From the NCBI GenBank assembly GCA_004380135.1, contig QXCR01000025.1:62001-126000 (forward strand): a stretch of DNA of 64,000 bases, read 5' to 3'. Position numbers and translations under genes: made by a program. Below are positions 31,187-42,514 of the stretch, piece by piece; position 1 is the first letter of the stretch; the number at the start of each line of letters is the position of its first letter. The notes beneath the pieces were generated by a model. That model searched no databases and was not told where the DNA came from. It saw only the letters and a list, made by a program, of their open reading frames with translations. The DNA is from Stemphylium vesicarium (lineage: Eukaryota; Ascomycota; Dothideomycetes; Pleosporales; Pleosporaceae).

Positions 31187-33172
31187 ATGCCTCTCTCTTT
31201 TCAAGTCGCCAACCTCGCCGTTAAGCCGCCCAAAGTGGGGGAGAATGGGTACCAAGGCTTCAACCCGCGCAAGGAAACCCTTCCGAAAGACTATCAAAGT
31301 CGAGATGGTGCTCGCGCACTCTCCGAAGACATGATTGCTGAGCACGATGTTGCTGTCAAAGTCAGAGATGGATGCACTTTGTACTGCGACATCTATCGGC
31401 CTTGCGGTAGCGAGAAGAGCGACGGGAAGGTCCCTGCGATCGTAGCTTGGAGTCCTTTTGGCAAGAAGCATACCGGAATCGATATGATGTCCAAGGTTCG
31501 TTACTAAGCTTCCCTCGATCTTGACTTTTGGCTGACAATGGATAGGTAAAATGGGGCTGTGGTGTACCGAAAGGTTGCCTTAGTGGTCTTGAGCGTTTCG
31601 AAGGACCAGATCCAGCAGAATACTGTCCTCGAGGGTACGCGGTCGTGAATGTTGATGCGCGGGGTGCGGGTGATTCAGACGGAGACATTGTCATCATGGG
31701 CAAGCAAGAGGGTGAGGATGGTCACGACGTGATCGAGGAGCTGGCGAAGATGGACTGGTATGGCTCATAGACTACGTGGTGGTAATAAGAGCTAACGACA
31801 CAACAGGTGCAACGGCTCCATCGGACTCGCTGGAAACTCGCATCTCGGTATTGTTCAATGGTTTATTGCGGCGACCCAACCTCCATCTCTGAAGGCGATC
31901 GCACCATGGGAAGCTTGCGGTGACCTCTACCGAGAGCAGTTTGTACGTGGAGGCGCATGGGATAACGGGCTGTTCGATTTCATCACTGAGCACGTCATTC
32001 GCGGCAAGAATGGGCTTGAAGACTTCAAGGAGATGTATCGGCGTTCATCAACGATGAACCCATACTGGGAAGACAAGCGGTAAGCACACTCTGATCAATT
32101 ATTCAGGGCGCCATTGCTAATGTCTACTACCTAATAGTGCGGAGATTTCTAAAATCAACATCCCGACGTACATCGTTGCCTCTTACTCGAGTTTCGTAAG
32201 TAGCATCGTGATTCACAAACAGGTTGTTCTGACTGACTGGTGCAGGTTCACACAATGGGCTCGATAAGAGGGTGGATGCAAGTCAACACCAAAGACAAGT
32301 GGCTTCGCTGGGACCCATACCAAGAATGGTACGACCTTTGGTCCGTCCAGGAATCCATCGAAGAGCTCGCTTCCTTCTTCGATCGCTATCTCAAGAACGA
32401 AAAGAACGACTGGGAAAAGACACCGCGCGTGCGCATGGCATCCCTTACATATGGCGACAAAGAAGCGATATACCCCATCGTGGAGGAGGATTTCCCCATA
32501 CCACGAACGGACTACCGCACACTGTACCTCAGTAGCGACAACACTCTCCAGACCTCAGCACCATCACAAGCAGGCGTTCTATCATACAATTCCGAAAGCA
32601 ACACATCACCCGTCTCGCACGCTGCCTTTACCCTGAAATTTGACAAACCCACGCGCCTCATGGGCCTACCAAAAGCCGTTCTACACATGTCATGCCCAGA
32701 CTTCAACGACATGATCGTCTACGTCTTAATACGCAAGCTAGATGCACAGGGCAAGCCCATGATCGCCATCAACATCCCGTGGTCAGCAGCGCCATACTCG
32801 AAAGCGTCCGACATCCCCGAATCAGACTACAGCAACCTGATGGTATACTATGGCCCCACCGGTGTCCTGCGAGCTTCACACCGCAAGATCGACGCGTCGA
32901 AATCGATACATCTGCAATACCCCTTCCACACACACGACGAGGTGCAAAAGATTACCCCGGGCGAGATTGTGAAGCTGGAGATTGGGCTGTGGGCCATGGG
33001 TGTGGACTTTGAGGCCGGTGAGAGCATCAGTGTGCAGGTTAGTGGAGAGTATCCGTTGGTGCAGGAGTTTGGGCCGAGGAAGAAGGTCGAGTTGGAGGAA
33101 AGGAATAAGGGGACGCATCAGGTGCATGTTGGTGGGGAGCATGCGAGTTATGTTGTGCTGCCTTTTGTATAA
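31187..33172 (+). CDS. CocE/NonD family alpha/beta hydrolase (peptidase S15-like)
   Basis: Five exons: 31187-31495, 31546-31757, 31807-32079, 32138-32195 and 32246-33172, giving 592 aa. The N-terminal alpha/beta-hydrolase domain carries CDIYRP, the strand-turn GYAVVNVDARGAGDSDG and the nucleophile elbow GLAGNSHLG with Ser185. The C-terminal jelly-roll domain (from about 360; YGPTGVLRASHRKID, EIVKLEIGLWAMG) is diagnostic of the X-Pro dipeptidyl peptidase/CocE class. The family splits esters or acyl-peptide bonds of many substrates, so the exact reaction is unknown. It shares a divergent promoter with the PhyH dioxygenase. No signal peptide seen, so probably cytosolic. Confidence 0.92.
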
Positions 33173-33358
33173 GTTGGGGAAGATGTGCATGTGGCAGAAA
33201 TCTGATATCGCAGTGGTATTAAGTGAATGCATGCGTCACCTAGCAGAACATTTAAGATTCATGCGGTGCTCCTGCCATGTGAAGCTTGCTGCCCAAGTAG
33301 TGTTTGTCATTGCCTCGTGGCGCCACACCGCGACTTCTCAAAACGTCCATTGTTAGTC

Positions 33359-35165
33359 ATGAAAGTAAACAGACATCCCCTCACCGCACCCAATCTTCCT
33401 CTCACCCCAAACCCAGCGATTGCTCTCCAACACACATCTGTCACAACAATTTCCAAAGACGTACCGCTTACTGTGTCCAAGCTGGCAGTAGGCATGGACG
33501 ACGCGAAGCCCATTAAGGTTGAAGCCGACGAGCTTGAGGAGGGCGAGATCACCTCGTCCTCAGCCCTAGTAGCGATCGAAGATGATGACGCTGGTGTGCT
33601 CGAGACTGAATGCGCAGAGATTTCTTTGCACGGTAATTAAGCTCACCTGACTACTGGAGATATCACTGACAGCTTTTCTAGATAAGCTGCAGCTCGCCTC
33701 CTACGAATACGCAGCGCTTGAGGAGCATCACGCTAAGCTTAAGACCCGGCATGACGACCTGCGCGAGCTTTGTTTAGCCTACAGAGACGTTATCAGTGGC
33801 TACTCTTCCTATGAAGAGCAGACTATCGGCATGGAGCAGTTGCGTGCTGAGGCTGGGCGCGAGGGCATGCGAGCCAAAGCCCTCGAAGCTGATGTGCTGA
33901 AACCGATCATCCGCGAAGCTGGCGGATTGCAGGCGCTCGTGTCGCAGATGCAGTCGATAAGGTCGCTGATCGCAAAGGCTGGCGGCCTTGCTGAACTGGA
34001 GGAGCTGGTCTCTGATACTGCTTTGCTCCAGATCAGTGTCGATGAGGTTGGAGGCCTACAGGGTCTTCATAACCTCATCATTGAAGCAGAACACCTGCGG
34101 GCGGAGCAGCATGCGTATCTCGCGGCGAAAGTCAAAATGGAGGGATCCGAAGGTCTTATCGCAAAAGCTGCAAAATACGACCGACTCATGCAGGTCTTCA
34201 ATGAGCTGCAGGTGAAGCAGGACTATGTTCATCCTGTCGCGACAGCTAAGATCAACCCTGCCCGGGCCAGCCGCATCGCTTCTACGCCACTCGAAGACGA
34301 TCCGTTTCGTGATCTGTACGAGGCTCCTCCGGTCCGACAGCCAAGCAAGAAGACAGGCTCGAACGATATTCCTCTAGGATCTACACACGCACGTCTACAA
34401 CCACCTAGTCAAGCCTACGAGCGACCGCGAGTAAAGCGCCAGTTGGAACTGCAAACCGAACTACAGGATATCGTCGCCAAGCGTCCACGAGTTGACGTCG
34501 GACGTGCTTCAACTCTACTTCAGAGATCCATGACTCCATTCCTGGTAGACAGGCCGGCACAGGCTCGCTCCAGACAGATGCCTGAACCGGAACAGGCCCA
34601 CTCACAAAAATCAGAACAGAAGACAGTGGTGAAGCTGGAAGAGCTTTGTGGTACCGAGACTCAAAGTCTCCGTCCGAACAGTAGACAGCTCAGCACGCTG
34701 CCAATCCTAACTCCCACTGCCAAGGAAATTGCTTTGCCGAAGTCAGTTTTCGTTGGGCGCTACCCCATTGCTCTTTGGACAGGAGCAAACAATCCTTATG
34801 CTACCGAGTCTCCAGGTGAGATGAAGAAGGCTGAGCACATTCCAAAGGGGCTAGGCAACTTTCTGGCGAACGAGCTTTCCAAGCACATTACTGAATCTCT
34901 CACTCCCCTCTGGAATGCGATGCCTTCCAATAAGGACACGTGTGTGCTTCGATATCTACTGGATGGTCATAGACCTTCGGGCAATCCACAGGAGCGTAGG
35001 GCTTGCCGGATTTGCTCGTCAGCTTGGGTTAGGTGCCACCGTCCATGCGCCTTGCTCCTACTCGTGGACGGTGCTCGCACCATAGTGTTCATGCCACTCC
35101 GTGATGGGATTTACAAGGACACGGACTGGCGGGAGAAGAACTACTGGGTGATGAACGCTGAGTAG
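33359..35165 (+). CDS. uncharacterised coiled-coil protein with C-terminal Cys motif
   Basis: Exons 33359-33632 and 33682-35165 give 585 aa; an internal Met (MDDAKPIKVEAD, nt 33494) is an alternative start. I do not recognise it. An acidic patch (ADELEEGEI) is followed by a long helical region (about 95-295) made of repeated units such as EAGGLQALVSQMQ, KAGGLAELEELV and EVGGLQGLHNLI, spaced about 30 residues: a small tandem helical repeat. A disordered basic/Pro-rich middle follows. The compact C-terminal domain (about 440-585) holds C533, C536, C543 and C547 (ACRICSSAWVRCHRPC) and ends with hydrophobic strands (LLLLVDGARTIVFMPL). The Cys set could bind zinc. It may be a fungal-specific nuclear protein. 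Confidence 0.75.
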
Positions 35166-35294
35166 GTAGTGGACTGAAGTTGAGATTTTCGATATGATAT
35201 ACCATGAGGCGTGCCATACGATCTGTCAATAGCTTAGAGATTATTGTTGTAGAGTCAGGCGAAGATGTTCAGCCTACCTGATCAGCTGGTGTTC

Positions 35295-35994
35295 TCATGA
35301 ATACATTTCTGCCTCGTCCAATCTCCTTGGATCCTGCATGCTACCCATATCGTGCCCGTCATGATCCGGCCTCTTTAATGCTGTCCCCTCCTTCAGGTAA
35401 AGTATCAACCTGAACGCCGCATTTCCGTTCAAGTAGTACCGATGTAGCCTCTTACTTCTTATGAATCCTAGCCTTTCGTATAGCTTCAGACTAGCTGTGT
35501 TAGAGACCTCCGTCTCCAAGACTATCTCATCCGCGTCGCGAGCGGTCATGGCGTCGACAGCCAGTCGAACGAGTTGGGTGGCGATTCCGCGACCTCTGTA
35601 TTCTTCCTGTGTCGCGAGCATAGCTATATAGCCTCGATAGGTTCCCGAGCGGTGCGGTTCGAGTTTGCATGTTATGACGCCGATGAGGGAGTTGGTGGGG
35701 GAGAGAGCCTGTGGGAGGGGTCAGCGAATGGTTGGCACATACAGGGGAATGTCAGCAGCGAAGGGTACTCACCATGTAGCAAAGGTCACCCCATTGGTAT
35801 AGGAAATATCGGTACACATAGATACTGTATGGCTCGGAGAGGTCCTTTGAGATTAGTTGGCGGATGGCGGGGAGGTATTGCTCTTCTTTGGAAGCCTCGT
35901 ATTGTATGTACTGGAGGTCTGTCTCTTTCAGCTCCTTGGACATGACCGTCTTCGCCGTATCCACTCCAGGGAGCGCGCATTCACTCTCGGCCAT
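35295..35994 (-). CDS. MAK3: N-alpha-acetyltransferase 30, NatC catalytic subunit (Mak3)
   Basis: GNAT-fold enzyme that acetylates protein N-termini such as Met-Leu and Met-Ile in the NatC complex. Exons 35773-35994 and 35295-35708 give 211 aa. I start at ATG 35994; the frame stays open to a TTG at 36030, which I discount. Landmarks: IQYEASKEEQYLPAIRQLI, DLSEPYSIYVYRYFLYQW, GYIAMLATQEEYRGRGIATQL (acetyl-CoA loop R-G-R-G-I-A), and EIVLETEVSNTASLKLYERLGF. These are close to Mak3/NAA30 across the length. It is divergent from LRO1 with 243 bp between the starts. Confidence 0.95.
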
Positions 35995-36237
35995 ATCGCA
36001 CGTGGAAATGAGAGTCGTAGCCGTCGGCAAGTGGAGGTGCCTTGTCTAAGGCTGCGGAGAGACTCCCGGCTTGGCAAACGGCAGCAACGTGCTACGCGAG
36101 GTCCCTGTGCAGATCATTTCGTCACATGTCGGAGGTTTCGGACTTTGTAGAGATAACAAAACATCGCTCGTGCCGAAGGGCCCCTCGTTTGCGCCATTAC
36201 CCCACCCACGTCGACACGACCCTGAAAGGCTCCGCAA

Positions 36238-38279
36238 ATGTCTTTTCTAAGACGTCGCTTTGGCGGCGGCGGCAGTGGAGGAGAGGACTCGACGCCCGAG
36301 CTCTCCCGCGAACCCTCGCCGGGACCCGATGGCAAGCGGCCGGCCAATCTACGTCTGATCACGGCGGAGCAACTGGCGACACTGAAGCAGAAGGGAAAAC
36401 ATAAGAAAAGAAGGAACTTTTGGGTCTTCAGTCTGGGTGGCATCTTCGGCCTGCTGCTCGCTGGCTTCTTTGCTAGCAACAATGACATGATCGATCTGAG
36501 TGGCCTGGGGGAAGTGAACCTGGAAAGCATCATGGAGGCGCTGCCAGATAACTTTGTGAAGAGTGCGCAGCAGATGCAGGTACGCGCATTCCGGCTGTGT
36601 TGTCGAGTCACTTGGATACAAGAGACAGAGAGAGTGGAGGGGATAAAGGCTGACTTCCTCCACTCAGTAGAAAACCGAACGAGACGCCGTAAACTACGAT
36701 TCCTTCGCTGTCGGTCTACACGCACAGAAGCAGGGGATTAAAGCTAAACATCCCGTCATTATGATACCCGGTGTCATTTCCACTGGCCTTGAGTCTTGGG
36801 GTACTGAGGAAGGTTCACGACAGTATTTCAGGAAGAGACTATGGGGTTCATGGACCATGATGCGCGCATTGGTCCTTGACAAGGCACAGTGGAAGCGACA
36901 TATCATGCTTGACAAAGACACAGGTCTCGATCCACCAGGAGTAAAGCTACGAGCAGCACAAGGATTCGACGCCGCCGACTTCTTCATAACGGGATACTGG
37001 ATATGGAACAAGATCCTCGAGAACCTCGCTACTGTAGGCTACGACCCTGGCAACGCCTTCACAGCTGCCTACGATTGGCGTATGTCGTATCTGAATTACG
37101 AGATCCGCGATCAGTACTTCACCCGTCTGAAGTCCCATATCGAAGTCGCAGTCCGCGTATCGAATAGAAAGGTCGTCCTTCTCTCGCACTCCATGGGCTC
37201 CCAGGTACTATACTACTTCCTCCACTGGGTCGAAGCAGAGGGCTACGGTGGTGGCGGGCCAGGCTGGGTAGACGAATTCGTCGATTCCTGGATCAATATT
37301 TCCGGCTGCATGCTGGGTGCTCTAAAAGACATGCCAGCAGTTCTATCTGGCGAGATGAAAGACACCGCGCAACTCAACGCCTTCGCCGTCTACGGCCTCG
37401 AGCGCTTTCTCTCCCGCTACGAGCGCGCCGAAATCTTCCGCGCCATGCCCGGCCTCTCCTCGATGCTCCCCCTCGGCGGCAACGCAGTCTGGGGCGACGA
37501 GAACGGCGCGCCCGACGACACCCCTGGCCAAAACGTCACCTACGGACCCTTTATCCGCTTCCGCAACGCAAACTCAACCATGACGCAAAAGAACATCACC
37601 GTCGACGACAGCCTCCCCTTCCTCTTCCGCAACACAGAACCCTGGTTCAAGAAGATGATTCAAACCTCCTACTCCCACGGTGTAGCCCACACCACCAAGC
37701 AAGTCGAAGACAACCAGCTGCTTCCCGCCAAATGGGTCAACCCGCTCGAGACGCGCTTGCCGCTCGCCCCGAACCTGAAGATTTACTGCTTCTACGGCAT
37801 CGGGAAGGATACAGAACGTGCGTACTATTACCGCAGCGATGACGACCCCATGAGCGGGCTTAATGTCACGCTTGATACCATGTTCACTCAGGGCAACGTC
37901 GACCATGGCGTCGTCATGGGCGAGGGCGACGGAACTGTTAATTTGCTTAGTAGTGGGTATATGTGTGCTAAGGGGTGGAAGATGAAGAGGTATAATCCCG
38001 CCGGTGTGCAGGTCAAGACTTTTGAAATGAAACACGAGCCGGATCGGTTTAGTCCGAGGGGTGGGCCCAATACTGGTATGTTTCTTTTCCTCGTTTTCCG
38101 TTTCCGCATACTAACGTTGTTGATCAGCCGATCATGTCGATATTCTAGGTCGCATGTCCCTCAACGATTTGATCTTGCAGGTCGCGGGCGGAAGAGGCGA
38201 GCTGATCCAGGAGACGATCCATTCCAATATCCGCGAATACGCGGAAAAAGTCAAGATTTACGAGGAAGAAGACGTCTAG
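36238..38279 (+). CDS. LRO1: phospholipid:diacylglycerol acyltransferase (LRO1, PDAT)
   Basis: ER enzyme that moves an acyl chain from a phospholipid to diacylglycerol to make triacylglycerol. Exons 36238-36579, 36671-38075 and 38128-38279 give 632 aa (yeast Lro1 is 661). A basic cytoplasmic start (HKKRRN) precedes one membrane anchor at about 61-80 (FWVFSLGGIFGLLLAGFF). The LCAT-like lumenal domain begins HPVIMIPGVISTGLESWG. The nucleophile elbow is LLSHSMGSQVLYYF, and the catalytic His is in NTADHVDILGRM, formed across the last intron. YDWRMSYL is also typical. The acceptor of intron 1 (CAGTAG) is fixed by phase; an earlier AG would give an immediate stop. Confidence 0.96.
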
Positions 38280-38494
38280 CGAGTGAGAAGACTATGCGAT
38301 ATGAGCTAGCTGTACAAAGTTAGGTGGTTGGGTGGCTGGTTTTGAATGAGTTGGAAGAGAAATGATACCAATAGACTATTGAATTGTCGTTTTGACTTTT
38401 GGCATTTCATGGTTTCGTCTGCTTTGCTCTGGTGTACATTGTATCTTATATTTGTCTCATCTCACATCTACCTGTGCTCTCTGGACATATCTCC

Positions 38495-39912
38495 TTATTT
38501 CTTCTCCTCTAGACTCAGTCCCTCGATAGCCTTCTCACCCCCCTCAGTCCCTACATCTACCGTCGCCTTGTCCGCGCCCTCAACATGTCCGTCCGGCTTG
38601 GTCTCGACATTTCTCTTCGGATGGAAAGTACCCTTGTTCTTAACCTTCTTCTCCTTCTTGACCACAGGTGGTGGCGGGTAAGCCTTTTGCTCAATCTCCT
38701 TCCAAGCGGGGTTGGCCTGGAACTCCTTCTGCACGGGCTCGAGCAAGGTAATGAGGGCTTCTGTGACAGCGGGCTTGAGGTCTTGGGGTGTGAGAATGTC
38801 GTTTCGGTAGTCTTCTTGCATCTTTGCAATGTTGGTGTAGACGAGGGGCTCGGCGTCGCGACGTTTGACGACGAATTTGGGTTCGCCGTAGTTGAGGTGG
38901 CCGGCGGGGAGGAGGACGTATTCGACGAAGCTGAGGACGCCGTTCTCTTCGACAATCTTGGGCGCGGCATGCGCCTTCTTGAGCTTGCGCTTGATGACAT
39001 CTGCGTCGTCCAGGACGTCGATCTTGGAGTCGGGGTCGGAGGCGCTCATCTTTCCGCCCTGCAGACCGGGAACCATGGGGTTCATCAGGTGAGCGCGTTC
39101 CTTGTAGCCGATCTTGGGCAAGACGTCCTTTGCGAGGGCGAAGATCTTGCGTTGGTCAACACCGCCAAATTGAACGTCTACATCCAGGTACTGTTCGTCG
39201 AGCGCTTGCATGAGCGGGTAGATGAGTCCACTTAGCGGCGCGTTCTCCGTTTGCTTGACGACTTCGGCACCAGCCTTCTTCGCGGCGGCTTCGCTCGTTA
39301 TACTCGCAAGCCTCAGGAGATCCATGGTGTAGTCCGAGTTTAATTCGTAGCTTGATCCCAGCACAAACTCCAGCTTATCAATTGGCACGTTGACAGCCTT
39401 GAGCAGGGCGGTAATGGTGAAGCGGTAGTATTCGGCGCGGAACTTGACGAGTTCAATGGGTGCTTTCAAGTTGTCGAGGAATCCGTGGATATCGGCGAGG
39501 AGAATCTTTACGTGGCAGCCTGCTGCGAGGAATTGCGCGAGCTTGAGGACGGGTACGAACTACATCGAGTCTGTCAGCAGTGCACGCGACGCAAACCCAA
39601 ACATTCAAGACGTACGTATCCGCAGTGCGGTCGCCCTGTGGTAGCAGTACCCCAGTAGACCTTCAGGTGACCCTGATTCTTCAATGCCTCGTCCATAATC
39701 TCCGGGTTGAGCACCTCAGCCAAGTTGACCTTGATGAGCGCCATCTTCTCCTCCTCGGACATGTTCGCAGCCGGGCCAACGTAGACAGCATCCTGTGCTT
39801 TCCTTAATCTATCTTTTGCATCCTTGAGTTGTGCTTGCGCCTCTTCGATTCGCTTCTCGATTACGGCGATCTCGTCCTGGATAGCGACGGGGTCGGCCAT
39901 TGTGTCGGCCAT
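38495..39912 (-). CDS. TYS1: tyrosyl-tRNA synthetase, cytoplasmic
   Basis: Class I aminoacyl-tRNA synthetase that charges tRNA(Tyr). Exons 39616-39912 and 38495-39559 (intron 56 nt) give 453 aa; yeast Tys1 is about 394. ATG 39912 and the Met four codons later (39900) are both possible starts. The ATP site is TGRPHCGYFVPVLKLAQFL (HIGH equivalent, across the splice) and KMSASDPDSKID. Tyr/tRNA-site sequences include YPLMQALDEQYLDVDVQFGG and MVPGLQGGKMS. An eukaryote-type extra C-terminal tail (about 385-453) is Lys-rich then acidic (KKEKKVKNKGTF, GLSLEEKK). It is convergent with LRO1. Identification is certain. Confidence 0.97.
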
Positions 39913-40585
39913 GGCGGGGTATATGGAGGGGCGATTGGCGTGCCCTAATGGCAGTAAAGAGGCTAAGAGAGAAGTAAATGAAGAAGCAGGAAACGAGGAA
40001 AGGCGAAAACAGCGATTATCAGCTGTTTCAAGCTCAGCTGGAGGTTAGGTGGTGACTGCGAGCCTTGCGCGCGAGCTGAATGAGTCGTTGCGGGGCCCGA
40101 GACCAGTCACCAAAATAACATTTCCAGGGTCCAGTACCTGCTGTGCCACACCATGTGGCTGATGGCGCCTACTCAAGTGTATGCTCTCTCCCCTTGCACT
40201 TTTCCAGCGCGTTGTATGCGAACAATAAAAAAAATCGAATTTATAGTGTTCGAATACGTTGGTCATCTTTCATTTGGCTCGTTTCCATCTCAGCCTTTGC
40301 TGACGTAACGCTAGGGTGTGTCAAAATCAACACGAAATGAAATCAGCAATCACAGTGGCAAGGCAGAATTTCCGCTAAACAAATGTTTTCTGTCGCTTCT
40401 AACGAGTGTATGAACAGGAAGTAGAACGGTCTAATTCAAAAGCAAAAATTAAGAAACCAGTAACCAAAGCCAAATTGTTCTATAAGGAGTGTAGCCAACG
40501 CCATCGCTATGAATATTCAACCCAAAATGCTGTTTCCTCATCATGTCGTCGTCCCGAGCCCCGAATATTTGTCTGCCTCAGACTT
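39913..40585. other. intergenic: TYS1 promoter and cupin gene 3' region
   Basis: About 670 bases upstream of TYS1 and downstream of the cupin stop codon, both leftward genes. Contains an A-rich run near 40210. No gene seen. Confidence 0.45.
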
Positions 40586-41437
40586 CTACTGCGCGTTGCA
40601 TTTGGCCAGGCAGACGTCGATGTCCTGTGCCAGGTTGGCAGGGATGTAGTTGCGGAACTCCTCGATGTTCTTACCGTCAATTGAGCTAGGGAAGCCAAGC
40701 GTAGCATTGACAACACCAGAGTTGAGAGCGAAGAAGTTTTGCGCTACCTGGCTCGTGCCAGGGTCCTCCGAGTTCAGGGTAGCCACGAAAGTAGCCTTTT
40801 CACAGTTGTTGTTGAATTGGAAGTGAATGGAGCCCTGGGGGAAGACGGTGCCTTCGAACTTGTTGAGGTAGCTGGCGATCTCAGGGTTGTCACCGGCTTT
40901 GACGAGACCATTTTCTAGGACATATCCGAACTCGAGGTTGTTGCCTTCAACCAGAGTGAGAAACTCAGTGGCGCGGGGGTGGACGTGAGGTGTGTTGATA
41001 CCGCAAGGTTCGAGGAACCCGACAGTGGTGCTGATGCCGAGATCGGTGAGGATAGGGAAAGTCTCAATGTTCTAGAAAGGGCTTTAACAAGAGTGACATC
41101 AACTTGAATTGGTAAAACTCACGGCTGAAACAGCAACACCACCTTTGGCACCAGCTGGAGGAGGTGTGTTGCTGTCGAAGGTGAAGACGACCATCTTCCT
41201 CAAAGCATCACCCGTGAAGAGGGTCTGTCCTTGGGTGAGGAGCCTCTGGAAGCGCTTGATTGCCGTAGGTGCGGTGAAGAGATCATCGAAGAGAGCATCC
41301 TGGCTGGCGGTAGCAGCCGGAGGTGCAACTGAAGTGGCACTTGCGGCAGGAACTGACTGGTAGCCCTGAGACTGAGGAAGAGCTTGAACAGCTCCGAGAG
41401 CGAGGGAAGCGATGGCGACTTTGGTGATGGTGTACAT
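40586..41437 (-). CDS. secreted spherulin-1A/germin-like cupin protein
   Basis: Exons 41123-41437 and 40586-41071 give 266 aa. A signal peptide is clear (MYTITKVAIASLALGAVQA, cleavage near ALP). A Ser/Ala-rich linker leads to a single cupin domain: GFLEPCGINTPHVHPRATEF (metal-binding H-x-H and downstream E) and later FPQGSIHFQFNNN with the last metal His. The C-terminus carries CLAKCNAQ. Germin-like spherulins are encystment- or stress-associated secreted proteins in slime moulds and fungi, and some bind Mn. The enzymatic role of this one is unknown. It stands alone in the opposite orientation to its right neighbour's upstream region. Confidence 0.9.
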
Positions 41438-42514
41438 GGTTACTGATTAAGAGGTGAAGGCTTGTATCGAAAGGAAACAATGAGATAATGGAAAAAAGAG
41501 GAAAAGAGGAAAAGATGAGACTGTAGTATGGTTTCTTGGTTGTGAGTAATGAGATGATTCTTTGAAAAGCTTCCATCTACACCATACTTATACCTTCATC
41601 TTGGAGGCCGTCCTACCGACATGACCAGATGTCTTGGACGGCAACTCGTGAGTCCGACGACAGTAAGAGGGCTGTACAGTCCTGCAGATGGCCAACTGAC
41701 AGTATGCCTATTCCAGTGACAGATGCACTTTGCTTAGAAATTTCGGAACTCAGAATATCTATTGGCTAGTGTTGCAAAGAGGCTAGCCCTTGATGTAGCC
41801 CGTCAGCCTTACAGCGGGAGCGCTGACGCGCGTGAAGCCTGTGGGGGCAGTGTCACCGCCGTCATAAAACAAAACAGATGGCCAGAAGATCCACGGAAAT
41901 TGCTCGACGATGCTTGCGTACATTGATGATGCTGAAACAACTCGAGATGACGTGTAGATGCAGTGCCCGGGGTATCGCGATGATACATGCCTTACAGGGC
42001 ATCTAGAGATGTTCTCTCAACTTCTGGAGAAGTGTAGGAATCGGCAGTCGCAGGTGTTTTTTGAAGAGGCGCAGTGCAACGGAAGAGTTACAATCCGCAT
42101 AATTTAAAAGGCCTCTTCGGCCAAAAGCCAGGTTGACGCGTGTGGTTTGGAATGAGTGGTGGTAAGCTTCCGAACTGACCGTTGTCGACGCCTGGGCCTC
42201 GCGCTTGCTTAGCGAAGGGGACCCCAAAATAGCCTGAGACTGGAGGCATCATCAATCCTTACCAACGAACAAAGGAAGCCACTGCTGAGCAAGGCGGTAC
42301 CCGTTGACTGCAGGGAGCATCACGAGGCACGGTACGCGTCGGTCAACGCTGAGCAATTTAAAAGTAAAAACAGATTCCCTCGAATAACAGGTTACGCTAC
42401 GCTAAAAACACGCCGCAAAGCTCCACGCTGATGAACGCCATGAATAGAGAAACCCGAGGGGCGCGACAAAACCATAGCCGCGCCTTTTTCATGCGCAAGC
42501 AACACTAATAATTC
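41438..42514. other. intergenic: cupin promoter region
   Basis: About 1.1 kb upstream of the cupin gene and downstream of the next leftward gene. A short inverted element GGCCTCTTCGGCC lies near 42111-42123. No convincing frame, tRNA or transposon. Confidence 0.45.

Noticed and set aside
38585..39235. 216-codon plus-strand frame
   Set aside because: Antisense shadow of the tyrosyl-tRNA synthetase exon.
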